Below are positions 11,511 through 18,868 of a stretch of DNA of 64,000 bases, in pieces. Position numbers and translations under genes: made by a program. The DNA is from Gottfriedia solisilvae (GTDB taxonomy: Bacteria; Bacillota; Bacilli; Bacillales; Bacillaceae_G). The stretch spans positions 558,001-622,000 of the forward strand of contig NZ_NETJ01000003.1 of the NCBI RefSeq assembly GCF_002128405.1, written 5' to 3'. Numbering within the stretch: the stretch's first letter is position 1; every line of letters starts with the position of its first letter. Below the pieces are notes generated by a model. The model made no database searches and was not told the DNA's origin. It saw nothing but the letters and a program-made list of their open reading frames with translations.

Positions 11511-12668
11511 TTATTTATTATTTTTAGAGCCCAGCATTCCGTAATCTTTTATTGTTAAATCAACCTTATAATGAATGCTTGCTTTACTGAAATCTTCATC
11601 CCAATGATTTTTTATTTTATTCCAAAGCCTCGGTTCTTGAATTCTTAACTGATTTCCGAATCCAACAACATCTACCTTTAATTCCTTTTGAGTTTTTTTT
11701 ATTACATTTTCAACTATTCTTTGCACTTCTATTTCAGCTGCTTTTTCTATATGTTTAACATTTTTATTATTGAATGCTTCTTTAAGATGTGGATTCCAAT
11801 ATTCTGCAATTCTGCCTTCAGATTCAATTGATACATCGAATGAAATATCCTTGCCTTTAACATGTGGCTTAATTTTACTTTTCATTGATCCTATCTGATA
11901 ATATGTTGGCTTATCTTCTTCCTTCAGATATGCTTTCACATAACCACCTTTACCTTCTCCAGTTAACCAATTAATTCCTTCTACTTCTTTTTTATTTAAA
12001 AAACCAATCATTTTAGAAGTGCTACCAATTACAGCTGCCCCATTAAATGACACTTCACCAGAAGTAGAATCTAACATTTGTAAAAGAAAGCTAGAGCCTG
12101 AATTAATACTACCCCATATTTTCATTAGCGTAGTATCCGTTAAAACTTCTGTCGTAAATGATTGTGTTGCAATTTCTGCTATTCGTAGTGCTGGAATCAC
12201 ATTTTGTTCTTTTGTTTCGAGCGTTTGATCTGCTCGGCCTTTTGCAATAAATACGTGTGTACTTCCTCGAATATCTATATCTCTATAATATAAATCTGCT
12301 ATTTGTCTTAATGGGGTTTCACGAGCGATTTCTTCACTAATGATAACTGTTTTTTGATGCGGTCCAAAAATGATACCTTCTCTCTGTAATGTTGTTTTCC
12401 ATCCGGCAGGTTCTAGCGAATTTGCGACTGCAGACACATTAATATAAGGCTTTTGCTGTGAGGTTGACCCACCAGCCTTTTTAGCCATTGCTTCAGGTAC
12501 AACATACTGAAGGGTAGATTTTATTTGTTGATCTTGATCTTTATCAATAGATGAACCAACAATAATGTTAAGCTCCTCAATTGGCTTATTACTCCAACAA
12601 CCAGTTAATAAAACTAAAATTGATAGTAACATAAAAGACAACAGTAGAGTTTGATTAAATTTTCCCAT
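11511..12668 (-). CDS. Ger(x)C-family spore germination lipoprotein (C subunit)
   Basis: This is the C subunit of a GerA-type nutrient receptor in the inner spore membrane, 385 residues. The signal peptide ends in a lipobox (LTGCWSNKPIEELN), so the Cys near residue 24 should be diacylglyceryl-modified. The Ger(x)C domains follow, including INVSAVANSLEP and the AEIEVQRIVENVIKKTQKEL helix typical of the family. Its start overlaps the end of the permease gene by 14 bp, indicating translational coupling. It is the last gene of a small-ORF/A/B/C operon. The germinant cannot be read from sequence. Confidence 0.92.
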   Translation of the reverse strand: MGKFNQTLLLSFMLLSILVLLTGCWSNKPIEELNIIVGSSIDKDQDQQIKSTLQYVVPEAMAKKAGGSTSQQKPYINVSAVANSLEPAGWKTTLQREGIIFGPHQKTVIISEEIARETPLRQIADLYYRDIDIRGSTHVFIAKGRADQTLETKEQNVIPALRIAEIATQSFTTEVLTDTTLMKIWGSINSGSSFLLQMLDSTSGEVSFNGAAVIGSTSKMIGFLNKKEVEGINWLTGEGKGGYVKAYLKEEDKPTYYQIGSMKSKIKPHVKGKDISFDVSIESEGRIAEYWNPHLKEAFNNKNVKHIEKAAEIEVQRIVENVIKKTQKELKVDVVGFGNQLRIQEPRLWNKIKNHWDEDFSKASIHYKVDLTIKDYGMLGSKNNK

Positions 12669-13758
12669 TTACTTTTTCCTTCACAAATGAAACAAATAAT
12701 AAAAATATAGTTAAGGCACCAAATGTATAAAATGAAAAATTACCTAATAGATCGCCCATTTTAAAGACACCATTTATGTCCTCTGGAATCATAGCAATTA
12801 AGTATATCAAAGGAATGATAAGGAATAAAAAAGGATGGAAACTTTTTTTATTAAATATTTGGGCCATACCAAGTGCTGCTGCAAAAAATGATACGATAAA
12901 TGTGGCGAAGATTTGCATAATCCATATAACAAGTAAAATTGAATCAAATCTTTCAAAAAATAAGCCTGTTATTTCATAGCTTCGGACAAATGTGAGTACT
13001 GGCCATGTTTGAGATACGACACCAGCTACCGAAAACGATCCTACTACTGATATAACTGTAATCGTATAGAATATTAAAGGAATCCCAATACCAAAAATTG
13101 TTGCTTTCGAAGCGTTTTTTTTCTCCTTCATAAACATAAATATCACTAGAAAGATTTCGAATCCTGCAAATGAAAGAGAAGTTGTCGTCAATCCCTTTAA
13201 TACAGGTTTAATACCCATTCCTAACACAGGTCGTAGATTATCAATCTCAAATATCCCAATTCCTAAAAAAATAACGAGCAAAAAACATAAAACTGTGATT
13301 GGAAAGATAATCTCTAACATTCGAGCGATTGAATTGACTCCACCGATCACTAAATATAGACCAATCCATAAAAATGGCATCATAACTGCCCACGTCGGAG
13401 TTCCTTGAAGTAAATATAACATTGTAGTTTCAGCCATCGAGCGTACTTCAAAAGCAGAAAGGCAAATATAATAGATGATGATAATCATACTGATTATGAT
13501 GCCAAACCATTTTCCAACAAGTTTTTGACTAAATTGATATAATGTTTCGTTCGGAAATTTTTTGCAAAGTCTGACAATCAATAATGCAATCAAAATAATG
13601 AACAATCCACTCAATATAATGCCAATCCATGCATCAGGAGTACCTACTTTTTCGGTTAATGTTCTAGGTAATGTTAAAATACCGGCTCCTAGTATGAAAT
13701 TGGCTAGAAACATTACTACTTGATAGGTAGATATTCGATCTACAGGATTTGAGTTCAT
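12655..13758 (-). CDS. GerAB-type germination permease (B subunit)
   Basis: This APC-superfamily membrane protein has 367 residues and about ten hydrophobic segments. It is the B subunit of a GerA-family receptor, which binds the germinant. The N-terminus RISTYQVVMFLANFILGAGI with the TLPRTL turn is characteristic of the spore germination permease family, as are the length and the lack of large loops. It lies 26 bp after the A-subunit gene and overlaps the C-subunit gene by 14 bp. Expression is expected in the forespore, but no convincing sigma-G promoter was found immediately upstream of the operon. Confidence 0.93.
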   Translation of the reverse strand: MNSNPVDRISTYQVVMFLANFILGAGILTLPRTLTEKVGTPDAWIGIILSGLFIILIALLIVRLCKKFPNETLYQFSQKLVGKWFGIIISMIIIIYYICLSAFEVRSMAETTMLYLLQGTPTWAVMMPFLWIGLYLVIGGVNSIARMLEIIFPITVLCFLLVIFLGIGIFEIDNLRPVLGMGIKPVLKGLTTTSLSFAGFEIFLVIFMFMKEKKNASKATIFGIGIPLIFYTITVISVVGSFSVAGVVSQTWPVLTFVRSYEITGLFFERFDSILLVIWIMQIFATFIVSFFAAALGMAQIFNKKSFHPFLFLIIPLIYLIAMIPEDINGVFKMGDLLGNFSFYTFGALTIFLLFVSFVKEKVNGKI

Positions 13759-13784
13759 AAAAGTTTAACCCTCCATTCTATTGA

Positions 13785-15356
13785 TTACTTCTCTCTAATC
13801 GAATTTTTTGATTGTAAATTTTTTGGCCGACGTTTCATCAAGAATAATGGGCCTCTTATAATGAAATCTTTCCAATCTGTAAAGCGAAATGGAGCAGAAG
13901 GGCTTAAATATGGAACGCCAAAGCTTTTTAGTTTGACTACATGGCTGCAAAGTAAAAGTGAAAATAGGACGACCCCATACAATCCGAATACACTAGCGAA
14001 TAACATTGAAATGAAGCGGAGCATTCGAAGTGCAATGCCAACATTATATTGTGGCAAAGTAAATGATGATATCGCTGTAACAGCTACAACGATTACCATA
14101 ATAGAACTAACAATCCCAGCTTCTACGGCTGCTTCACCAATGATTAATCCGCCAACAATACCAAGTGATTGACCGATTGGTTTTGGTAATCGTAATCCAG
14201 CTTCTCTTAGAACCTCAATTGAAACTTCCATGATTAAAGCTTCAATCAAAGGAGGAAATGGTACGCCACCTCTAGTTACAGCGATGTGAAAAACAAGCTT
14301 AGTAGGAATTAATCCTTGATGAAACGATATAAATGCAATGTATAATGATGGGGCAAATAAAGAAATAAATGAAGCGACAAATCGTAGAATTCTAATTAAA
14401 GTCGCTGCAATCCATCTTTCATAATAATCTTCAGGTGATTGTAATAACATCTGAAATGTGACTGGAACAATTAATGCAAAAGGTGAACCATCTAAAATAA
14501 GTGCTACTCTTCCTTCCATTAATGCACTCATCACTCGGTCCGGTCTCTCAGTGCTTTGTACTTGTGGGAACGGACTTAAATAGTTATCCTCGATGAGTTG
14601 TTCAATATATCCGGAATCTGGGACAGCATCAATTTTAATTCTTTTTATTCTTTTCTTTACTTCTTCAATTAATTGAGGTTCAGCAATGCCTTCAATATAC
14701 ACAATAACGAGCTCTTTTTTTGAAACCTCGCCGACTTCAAACCCTAGAATTGATAAATTTTGATTTCTTCCGCTACGTCGCAGTAGGGCAGTATTATCAC
14801 ATAAGTGCTCAACAAACCCCACTCGGGGTCCACGAACTAGAGCTTCCGAGTCTGGTTCATCAATAGCTCTTGATTTAGTTGATGCTTCACCTAATAAAAA
14901 GCATTCGGACAAACCATCTACTAATAAACAAATTGCGCCGAATAAGACACCCGATTTTAAATCATCAATTGTGTGCACTTCCTTCAAAGTACACACAGTC
15001 AAAGATTGATTCCTAATATACTTACTTAAACGCTCACTTTGCTGTTCGATGTCATCTTCTAATTGCTGCTTAGTGGCTAAAGATGTTAATCCTAACATCA
15101 ATCCACCCATGATATGAGTTTGAATTAATTCAATATCACAAAGACCATCGATGAAAACAACCGCAACTTGAACAGTTGTATCACCTAATTGAAATTCACG
15201 AAATTTCACATCAGAATTATGGCCGATTTCTTTTTTGATAACTTTTAAATCGTAAGTAAGATTACCCGATAAACTTTTATCTGACGATGTAGGATTATTT
15301 GGTGTATTTTGCTCTTGTTCTTGCTCTTGATTAAATTTGGATCTCCACCGTTTCAT
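13785..15356 (-). CDS. GerAA-type spore germination protein (A subunit)
   Basis: This is the A subunit of a GerA-family receptor, 523 residues. A hydrophilic N-terminus rich in Gln/Glu (QEQEQEQNTPNN) leads into the soluble half (VAVVFIDGLCDIELIQTHIM; SALMEGRVALILDGSPFALI) and a membrane-embedded C-terminal half with about five hydrophobic segments. The motif PFPPLIEALIMEVSIEVLREAG is diagnostic for the family (quoted here only to locate the region before residue 400). The start codon lies six bases after a 41-codon membrane ORF, and the ribosome site GGAGAAAGAG is inside the last codons of that ORF, so translation is probably coupled. The length matches the family. Confidence 0.93.
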   Translation of the reverse strand: MKRWRSKFNQEQEQEQNTPNNPTSSDKSLSGNLTYDLKVIKKEIGHNSDVKFREFQLGDTTVQVAVVFIDGLCDIELIQTHIMGGLMLGLTSLATKQQLEDDIEQQSERLSKYIRNQSLTVCTLKEVHTIDDLKSGVLFGAICLLVDGLSECFLLGEASTKSRAIDEPDSEALVRGPRVGFVEHLCDNTALLRRSGRNQNLSILGFEVGEVSKKELVIVYIEGIAEPQLIEEVKKRIKRIKIDAVPDSGYIEQLIEDNYLSPFPQVQSTERPDRVMSALMEGRVALILDGSPFALIVPVTFQMLLQSPEDYYERWIAATLIRILRFVASFISLFAPSLYIAFISFHQGLIPTKLVFHIAVTRGGVPFPPLIEALIMEVSIEVLREAGLRLPKPIGQSLGIVGGLIIGEAAVEAGIVSSIMVIVVAVTAISSFTLPQYNVGIALRMLRFISMLFASVFGLYGVVLFSLLLCSHVVKLKSFGVPYLSPSAPFRFTDWKDFIIRGPLFLMKRRPKNLQSKNSIREK

Positions 15357-15362
15357 TTTTTA

Positions 15363-15488
15363 TCACTCTTTCTCCATTAAATGAACCCATTTAAAAAATT
15401 TCCATAATGAAAAAGGAACTATAAAAGTAATAAAAGCTTGGATAAAAATCATGTAATCAGGAATGAAAGAAAGCAATTTTTTAAGCAT
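15363..15488 (-). CDS. Small single-pass membrane protein upstream of the GerAA-type gene
   Basis: This 41-codon ORF is too short for routine prediction. Its product begins MLKKLLSFIPDYMIF and ends KWVHLMEKE, with a hydrophobic segment of about 20 residues between. GGGGGA lies seven bases before the ATG. The stop is six bases before the GerAA-type start, whose ribosome site is embedded in the ORF's final codons. This placement suggests either a small receptor accessory protein or a coupling leader peptide. Small D-type subunits are known for some gerA operons but are usually longer with two membrane spans, so homology is not claimed. Confidence 0.6.
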   Translation of the reverse strand: MLKKLLSFIPDYMIFIQAFITFIVPFSLWKFFKWVHLMEKE

Positions 15489-15654
15489 TATTTGTTCCCC
15501 CAAAATGAGTAATAAAATATAAAGGTATTATTTCCTAAAGTTGGTAAATTAACCATTTTAGTTATAGTTCATTACTTAAAATGTTTTTCATTTCTGATTA
15601 TGAGAATTTCACTAGTTATCTTTGAATGATAATAGTCACGGTGAAGAGTCAGGC

Positions 15655-15681
15655 ACTTGTAGAATGATTTTTCATATCGTA
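15655..15681 (+). promoter_or_regulatory. Sigma-K-like promoter of the small coat-type protein
   Basis: An AC dinucleotide (15655-15656), a 16-nt spacer and CATATCGTA (15673-15681) fit the sigma-K pattern (AC, about 16 nt, CATAnnnTA). The promoter sits 27 bases before the start codon of the 67-residue protein, leaving room for its GAGGGGG ribosome site. Confidence 0.5.
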
Positions 15682-15707
15682 TAGAAATCGACCGAGGGGG
15701 TAAAACG

Positions 15708-15911
15708 ATGGCTTGGCAACAAAATCTACAATATTTAATTGGAAGACCAGTAGGCGTATCATTAATGAATGGTCAAGGTATATCGGGTATATTATGTAAC
15801 GCATACGGCGGAGAAATTTATGTAATGGAATACTTATACCAAGCGCAATTTGCAATGAAACATTATCCATTTCAAATGGTTCAGGATATAAACTCATTTC
15901 CTAATTGTTAA
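15708..15911 (+). CDS. Small Sm-like beta-barrel protein, probable spore coat protein
   Basis: The product has 67 residues, mostly beta-strand in pattern: IGRPVGVSLMNGQGISGIL, then EIYVMEYLYQAQFAMKHYPF, ending in a terminal Cys. The pattern of a short barrel with a G-rich turn recalls the Sm-like repeats of CotB-type coat proteins (compare 46033-46698). GAGGGGG precedes the ATG by seven bases. A sigma-K-like promoter lies directly upstream, and the gene is divergent from the ger operon. These points suggest late mother-cell expression. I do not recognise a named homologue, and the coat assignment is inference. Confidence 0.7.
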   Translation: MAWQQNLQYLIGRPVGVSLMNGQGISGILCNAYGGEIYVMEYLYQAQFAMKHYPFQMVQDINSFPNC

Positions 15912-15953
15912 AAGATAAAGATATTGATGTAAAGAGCAAATACTAGGATATTA

Positions 15954-15965
15954 ACGGGATCCCGT
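15954..15965. repeat. 12-bp perfect palindrome
   Basis: ACGGGATCCCGT is a perfect palindrome in the 3' region of the small Sm-like gene. It could be a minor hairpin; no function is assigned. Confidence 0.4.
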
Positions 15966-16002
15966 CAATAGTACGATAATGTAATTAGATAAAAAAATAG
16001 AA

Positions 16003-16035
16003 GACCAAATCGCTTAGGATATGGTCAGTTTTTTT
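16003..16035 (+). terminator. Rho-independent terminator after the small Sm-like gene
   Basis: A 9-bp stem with one mismatch (GACCAAATC/GATATGGTC) is followed by AG and seven T. Confidence 0.75.
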
Positions 16036-16234
16036 ATTGAGTTAAAAAAGGATAATAGAAAAGAGGGAATAATGGTAACGCCGTTTAAAGACTTGGACTT
16101 ACAAACTTTTTTGGAGAAAGAGAGATAGGGGTCACCAAAAAGTAGTAGATTTTCACTATTTAAGAGTATAGCTTTTTAAACATTCTAGGTATTAAAAAAG
16201 TTTTTAAAGAGTCCTTATAAAAATAACAAGATTG

Positions 16235-16358
16235 GAACGGAAGGTGCTCGACTCCTATGGGAGATGCGGGACAGCTGAGACCCCACAGACGCGAATGCGT
16301 CGAGGAGGCTCAGCGCACGCCCCATGGAAAGCGAGCATCCTGGAGTGGAAATCAACGC
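16235..16358. repeat. Bacillaceae intergenic repeat, copy 1
   Basis: This unit of about 124 bp is much richer in G+C than its surroundings. It folds into nested stems: GGTGCTCG with CGAGCATCC, CCTATGGG with CCCATGG, GCTGAG with CTCAGC, and an apical GACGCG-AA-TGCGTC. A second copy lies inverted at 35511-35629. From memory, closely similar units are scattered in intergenic regions of many Bacillus genomes. No ORF is carried. The rest of the gene-free stretch 15912-16499 holds a palindrome, two terminator-like hairpins and A+T-rich DNA. Confidence 0.85.
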
Positions 16359-16382
16359 ATTTTCTTTTTTCGTTAAAGTAGA

Positions 16383-16430
16383 AGGGGCGTCTCTTAGACA
16401 AATAGTCTTATGAGACAGCCCCTATTTTTA
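16383..16430 (+). terminator. Strong hairpin with T-rich tail at the end of repeat copy 1
   Basis: AGGGGC-GTCTC pairs with GAGAC-A-GCCCCT across an 18-nt loop, followed by ATTTTTAAA. It is a terminator or part of the repeat element. A partly similar CTGTCT segment also flanks copy 2 near 35492. Confidence 0.6.
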
Positions 16431-16499
16431 AATGTTAATTATATAGTTATATAATTTTTTTGCTAATTGCAGTAAGTTAAATTTTCGGTCTGTTTCTAG

Positions 16500-17495
16500 T
16501 TAAGTTTTAATATTTTTATAGTCTTTAAACCAGTCTGTAAATTTAATTAACCCTTCCTCGATAGAAGTTTGAGGACGATATTTTATGTCATTTACTAATT
16601 GTTCAATATCAGCATATGTTTCAAGAACTTCTCCGGGGTTCATTGGCAATAACTTTAAAATTGCTTTTTTGCCTAATTGCACTTCAATTAACTGAATAAA
16701 ATAGTCTAATTTTACAGGTTTATGATTACCGATATTATAAATTTTATAGTACGAATCAGATTCCTTCGGTGGACCATTATTTATAATCCGCATGACTGAT
16801 TCTACAACATCATCAATATACGTAAAATCTCTTTTCATATTTCCATAATTATACACTTCGATCGGCTGTTGATTGATGATGGCATTAGAGAATTTAAACA
16901 ATGCCATATCGGGTCTACCCCAAGGTCCGTAAACTGTGAAGAAGCGTAGTCCAGTAGTAGGAAGTTTAAATGTATGACTGTAAGTATATGCCATTAATTC
17001 ATTCGCTTTTTTTGTAGCAGCATATAAACTGATTGGATGGTCTACTCGGTCATAAATTGATGAGGGAATGTGTTTATTATTTCCATAAACTGAACTTGAT
17101 GATGCATAGATCAGGTGACTGATTTTGTGGTGTTTACAGCATTCTAGAATATTTGCAAACCCAACTAGATTCGATTGAATATAAGACTCGGGATTTTCGA
17201 TGCTATATCGAATTCCTGCTTGTGCTGCTAAATTGATAACAATCTCAAATTGATATTGTTCAAATAGACTTTCTACTAATTCTTTATTGTCTATTGAACC
17301 TTTCACAAAATGGAACTTTTGGTATTTCTTTAGCATATTTAATCTATCATATTTTAATGTTACATCGTAATAATCATTTATATTATCGATACCTATTACT
17401 TGGCAACCTTCCTCTAATAAGCGACGAGATAGATGAAATCCTATGAAACCTGCACAACCAGTAATAAAAATGAGTCTATTAGTATTCTGTATGAT
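16500..17495 (-). CDS. NAD-dependent UDP-glucuronate 4-epimerase-like SDR enzyme (YtcB/CapI type)
   Basis: This extended short-chain dehydrogenase/epimerase has about 332 residues. The NAD-binding motif is ITGCAGFIGFHLS, with Cys where the family usually has Gly, and the catalytic YxxxK is in LYAATKKANEL, with Ser in ASSSSVYGN. It resembles UDP-glucuronate 4-epimerases (B. subtilis YtcB, CapI), which would turn UDP-GlcA into UDP-GalA. A UDP-glucose dehydrogenase gene at 21961 would supply the substrate. A strong AAGGAGGT ends nine bases before position 17495. No ATG, GTG or TTG lies between it and the NAD motif, so ATC (17495) or ATA (17492) is the best-placed start. The nearest upstream ATG (17534) has no ribosome site. 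Confidence 0.85.
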   Translation of the reverse strand: MIQNTNRLIFITGCAGFIGFHLSRRLLEEGCQVIGIDNINDYYDVTLKYDRLNMLKKYQKFHFVKGSIDNKELVESLFEQYQFEIVINLAAQAGIRYSIENPESYIQSNLVGFANILECCKHHKISHLIYASSSSVYGNNKHIPSSIYDRVDHPISLYAATKKANELMAYTYSHTFKLPTTGLRFFTVYGPWGRPDMALFKFSNAIINQQPIEVYNYGNMKRDFTYIDDVVESVMRIINNGPPKESDSYYKIYNIGNHKPVKLDYFIQLIEVQLGKKAILKLLPMNPGEVLETYADIEQLVNDIKYRPQTSIEEGLIKFTDWFKDYKNIKT

Positions 17496-17638
17496 TTGAA
17501 TTACCTCCTTACCTAATAACCGATAACATATCATATGTAGTTTAAAGGACGAGGTTCTACCGCTTGGAAAAATATGCAAATAACTATGAAATCACATTTT
17601 AGGCTGTGAAATTTTTTTATTAAAAGGATTTAGCCCTC

Positions 17639-17665
17639 ACAACACTTGTACAAATTCATATTATT
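17639..17665 (+). promoter_or_regulatory. Possible sigma-K-type promoter of the cotS-cotSA pair
   Basis: AC (17639-17640), a 16-nt spacer and CATATTATT (17657-17665) come close to the sigma-K pattern, with one mismatch at the last base. It lies about 110 bases before the CotS start codon. Confidence 0.35.
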
Positions 17666-17713
17666 AGATTAGGTCTATACTGACTTAGTGCTCAGAGAGA
17701 TGAGTAAAATAAA

Positions 17714-17743
17714 AACATTTCACCTTTGAAATGTTCATTTTTT
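17714..17743 (+). terminator. Terminator-like hairpin in the cotS leader
   Basis: AACATTTC pairs with GAAATGTT around a 6-nt loop, followed by CATTTTTT. It ends about 30 bases before the cotS start codon, between the possible promoter and the gene, so it may act as an attenuator or may simply protect the leader. Confidence 0.5.
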
Positions 17744-17773
17744 AATGGGCATTAAATAAGTAGGAGGGAGAAT

Positions 17774-18868
17774 TTGGAAAATTTAATAATTGAACCATGG
17801 GATGTCGACGAACTAACTCATGAGTTTTACGTACCTGAGTATATAGAAGCGATTGGCATAGAAGTGTTAAAGGAATATGATCTTCAAGTTAACAGTATGC
17901 AAGTTGTTACAACAAAACCAGATAAAGGTGGAGCAATTTGGAAGATAGAGACAAACGCTGGTCCAAAAAGTTTTAAGCTTTTACACAGAAGACCAACTAG
18001 AAGTATGTTTAGTTTGGGTGCTCAAAAGTATTTGGTTGAAGTACAAGAGGCTAGAGTTCCAGCTATCATTAGAACAAAAAATGGTGAGGAATATGTAGAA
18101 GCAGGTGGGAAATTATGGTTTGTGGCAGAGTGGATTGAAACGTTAGCTCCAGTGTCAAAAGATTTAGTTGGGGCAAAACAGCTATGCTACGCATTAGGGG
18201 AATTCCATCGTTTAAGCAAAGGCTACGTTCCACCTAGTCAAGCTGAAGTAGCATCAAGATTACACAAATGGCCAAAAAGTTATGAAAAAATATATTCAAA
18301 AATGAATTGGTTCCGAACAGTAGCATTAGCTTATGAAGAAATGCCAGCAAGTCAGGCGTTATTAAATGTAGTTGATATGTTTCAGGAACAAGCAGCAAAA
18401 AGTATTGAAGATCTAAATCAATCTCAATATTTTGAGATGGTAAATGAAGGTAATGCAAATTGGGGATTAGTTCATCAGGATTATGGTTGGTCAAATGGTC
18501 AAATGGGACCAAATGGTATGTGGATCATCGACCTTGATGGAGTAGCATATGACTTACCTATTCGTGATTTAAGAAAGTTAATATCTGGAACAATGTCGGA
18601 TTTATTTGGATGGGATGCTACTTGGGTTCGAGAAATGATTCAGTCCTATCATGAAGCGAATCCTATTTCTCCAGAGTTATATGAGGTACTAATGATTGAT
18701 TTCTCATTACCAAATGAATTTTATAAAAATATTAAAGAAGTTCTATATGAACCAGAACTATTCTTAACTGAAACAACAATTCAATTAATTCAATCGATTG
18801 TTGATCTGGAGCAGTCAAAATGGGCTACTTTAAATGAAATAAGAAATGACTGGAGTGATAAATCATGA
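17774..18868 (+). CDS. cotS: CotS-family spore coat protein (aminoglycoside-phosphotransferase-like kinase fold)
   Basis: The product has 364 residues, close to CotS of B. subtilis (about 350). The fold is that of APH/choline kinases. The nucleotide-binding beta region (GGAIWKIETNAGPKSFKLLH) is followed by a catalytic loop HQDYGWSN with Asp and Asn in place, and the metal-binding Asp is in IIDLDGVAYDLP. The kinase residues look intact, although CotS is known mainly as a structural coat component. TTG at 17774 is the start, with AGGAGGGAG just upstream. The gene overlaps the CotSA-like glycosyltransferase gene by four bases, so the two are made together. Whether it phosphorylates a glycan is unknown. 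Confidence 0.88.
   Translation: MENLIIEPWDVDELTHEFYVPEYIEAIGIEVLKEYDLQVNSMQVVTTKPDKGGAIWKIETNAGPKSFKLLHRRPTRSMFSLGAQKYLVEVQEARVPAIIRTKNGEEYVEAGGKLWFVAEWIETLAPVSKDLVGAKQLCYALGEFHRLSKGYVPPSQAEVASRLHKWPKSYEKIYSKMNWFRTVALAYEEMPASQALLNVVDMFQEQAAKSIEDLNQSQYFEMVNEGNANWGLVHQDYGWSNGQMGPNGMWIIDLDGVAYDLPIRDLRKLISGTMSDLFGWDATWVREMIQSYHEANPISPELYEVLMIDFSLPNEFYKNIKEVLYEPELFLTETTIQLIQSIVDLEQSKWATLNEIRNDWSDKS

Noticed and set aside
15489-15654. Sigma-G promoter for the ger operon
   Set aside because: No convincing TGAATA/CATACTA pair at proper spacing was found on the minus strand, so none is annotated.
16072-16128. 18-codon ORF with a GAGGGAATA ribosome site
   Set aside because: It is too short to judge, shows no recognisable feature, and follows a terminator with no clear promoter; it may be a remnant.
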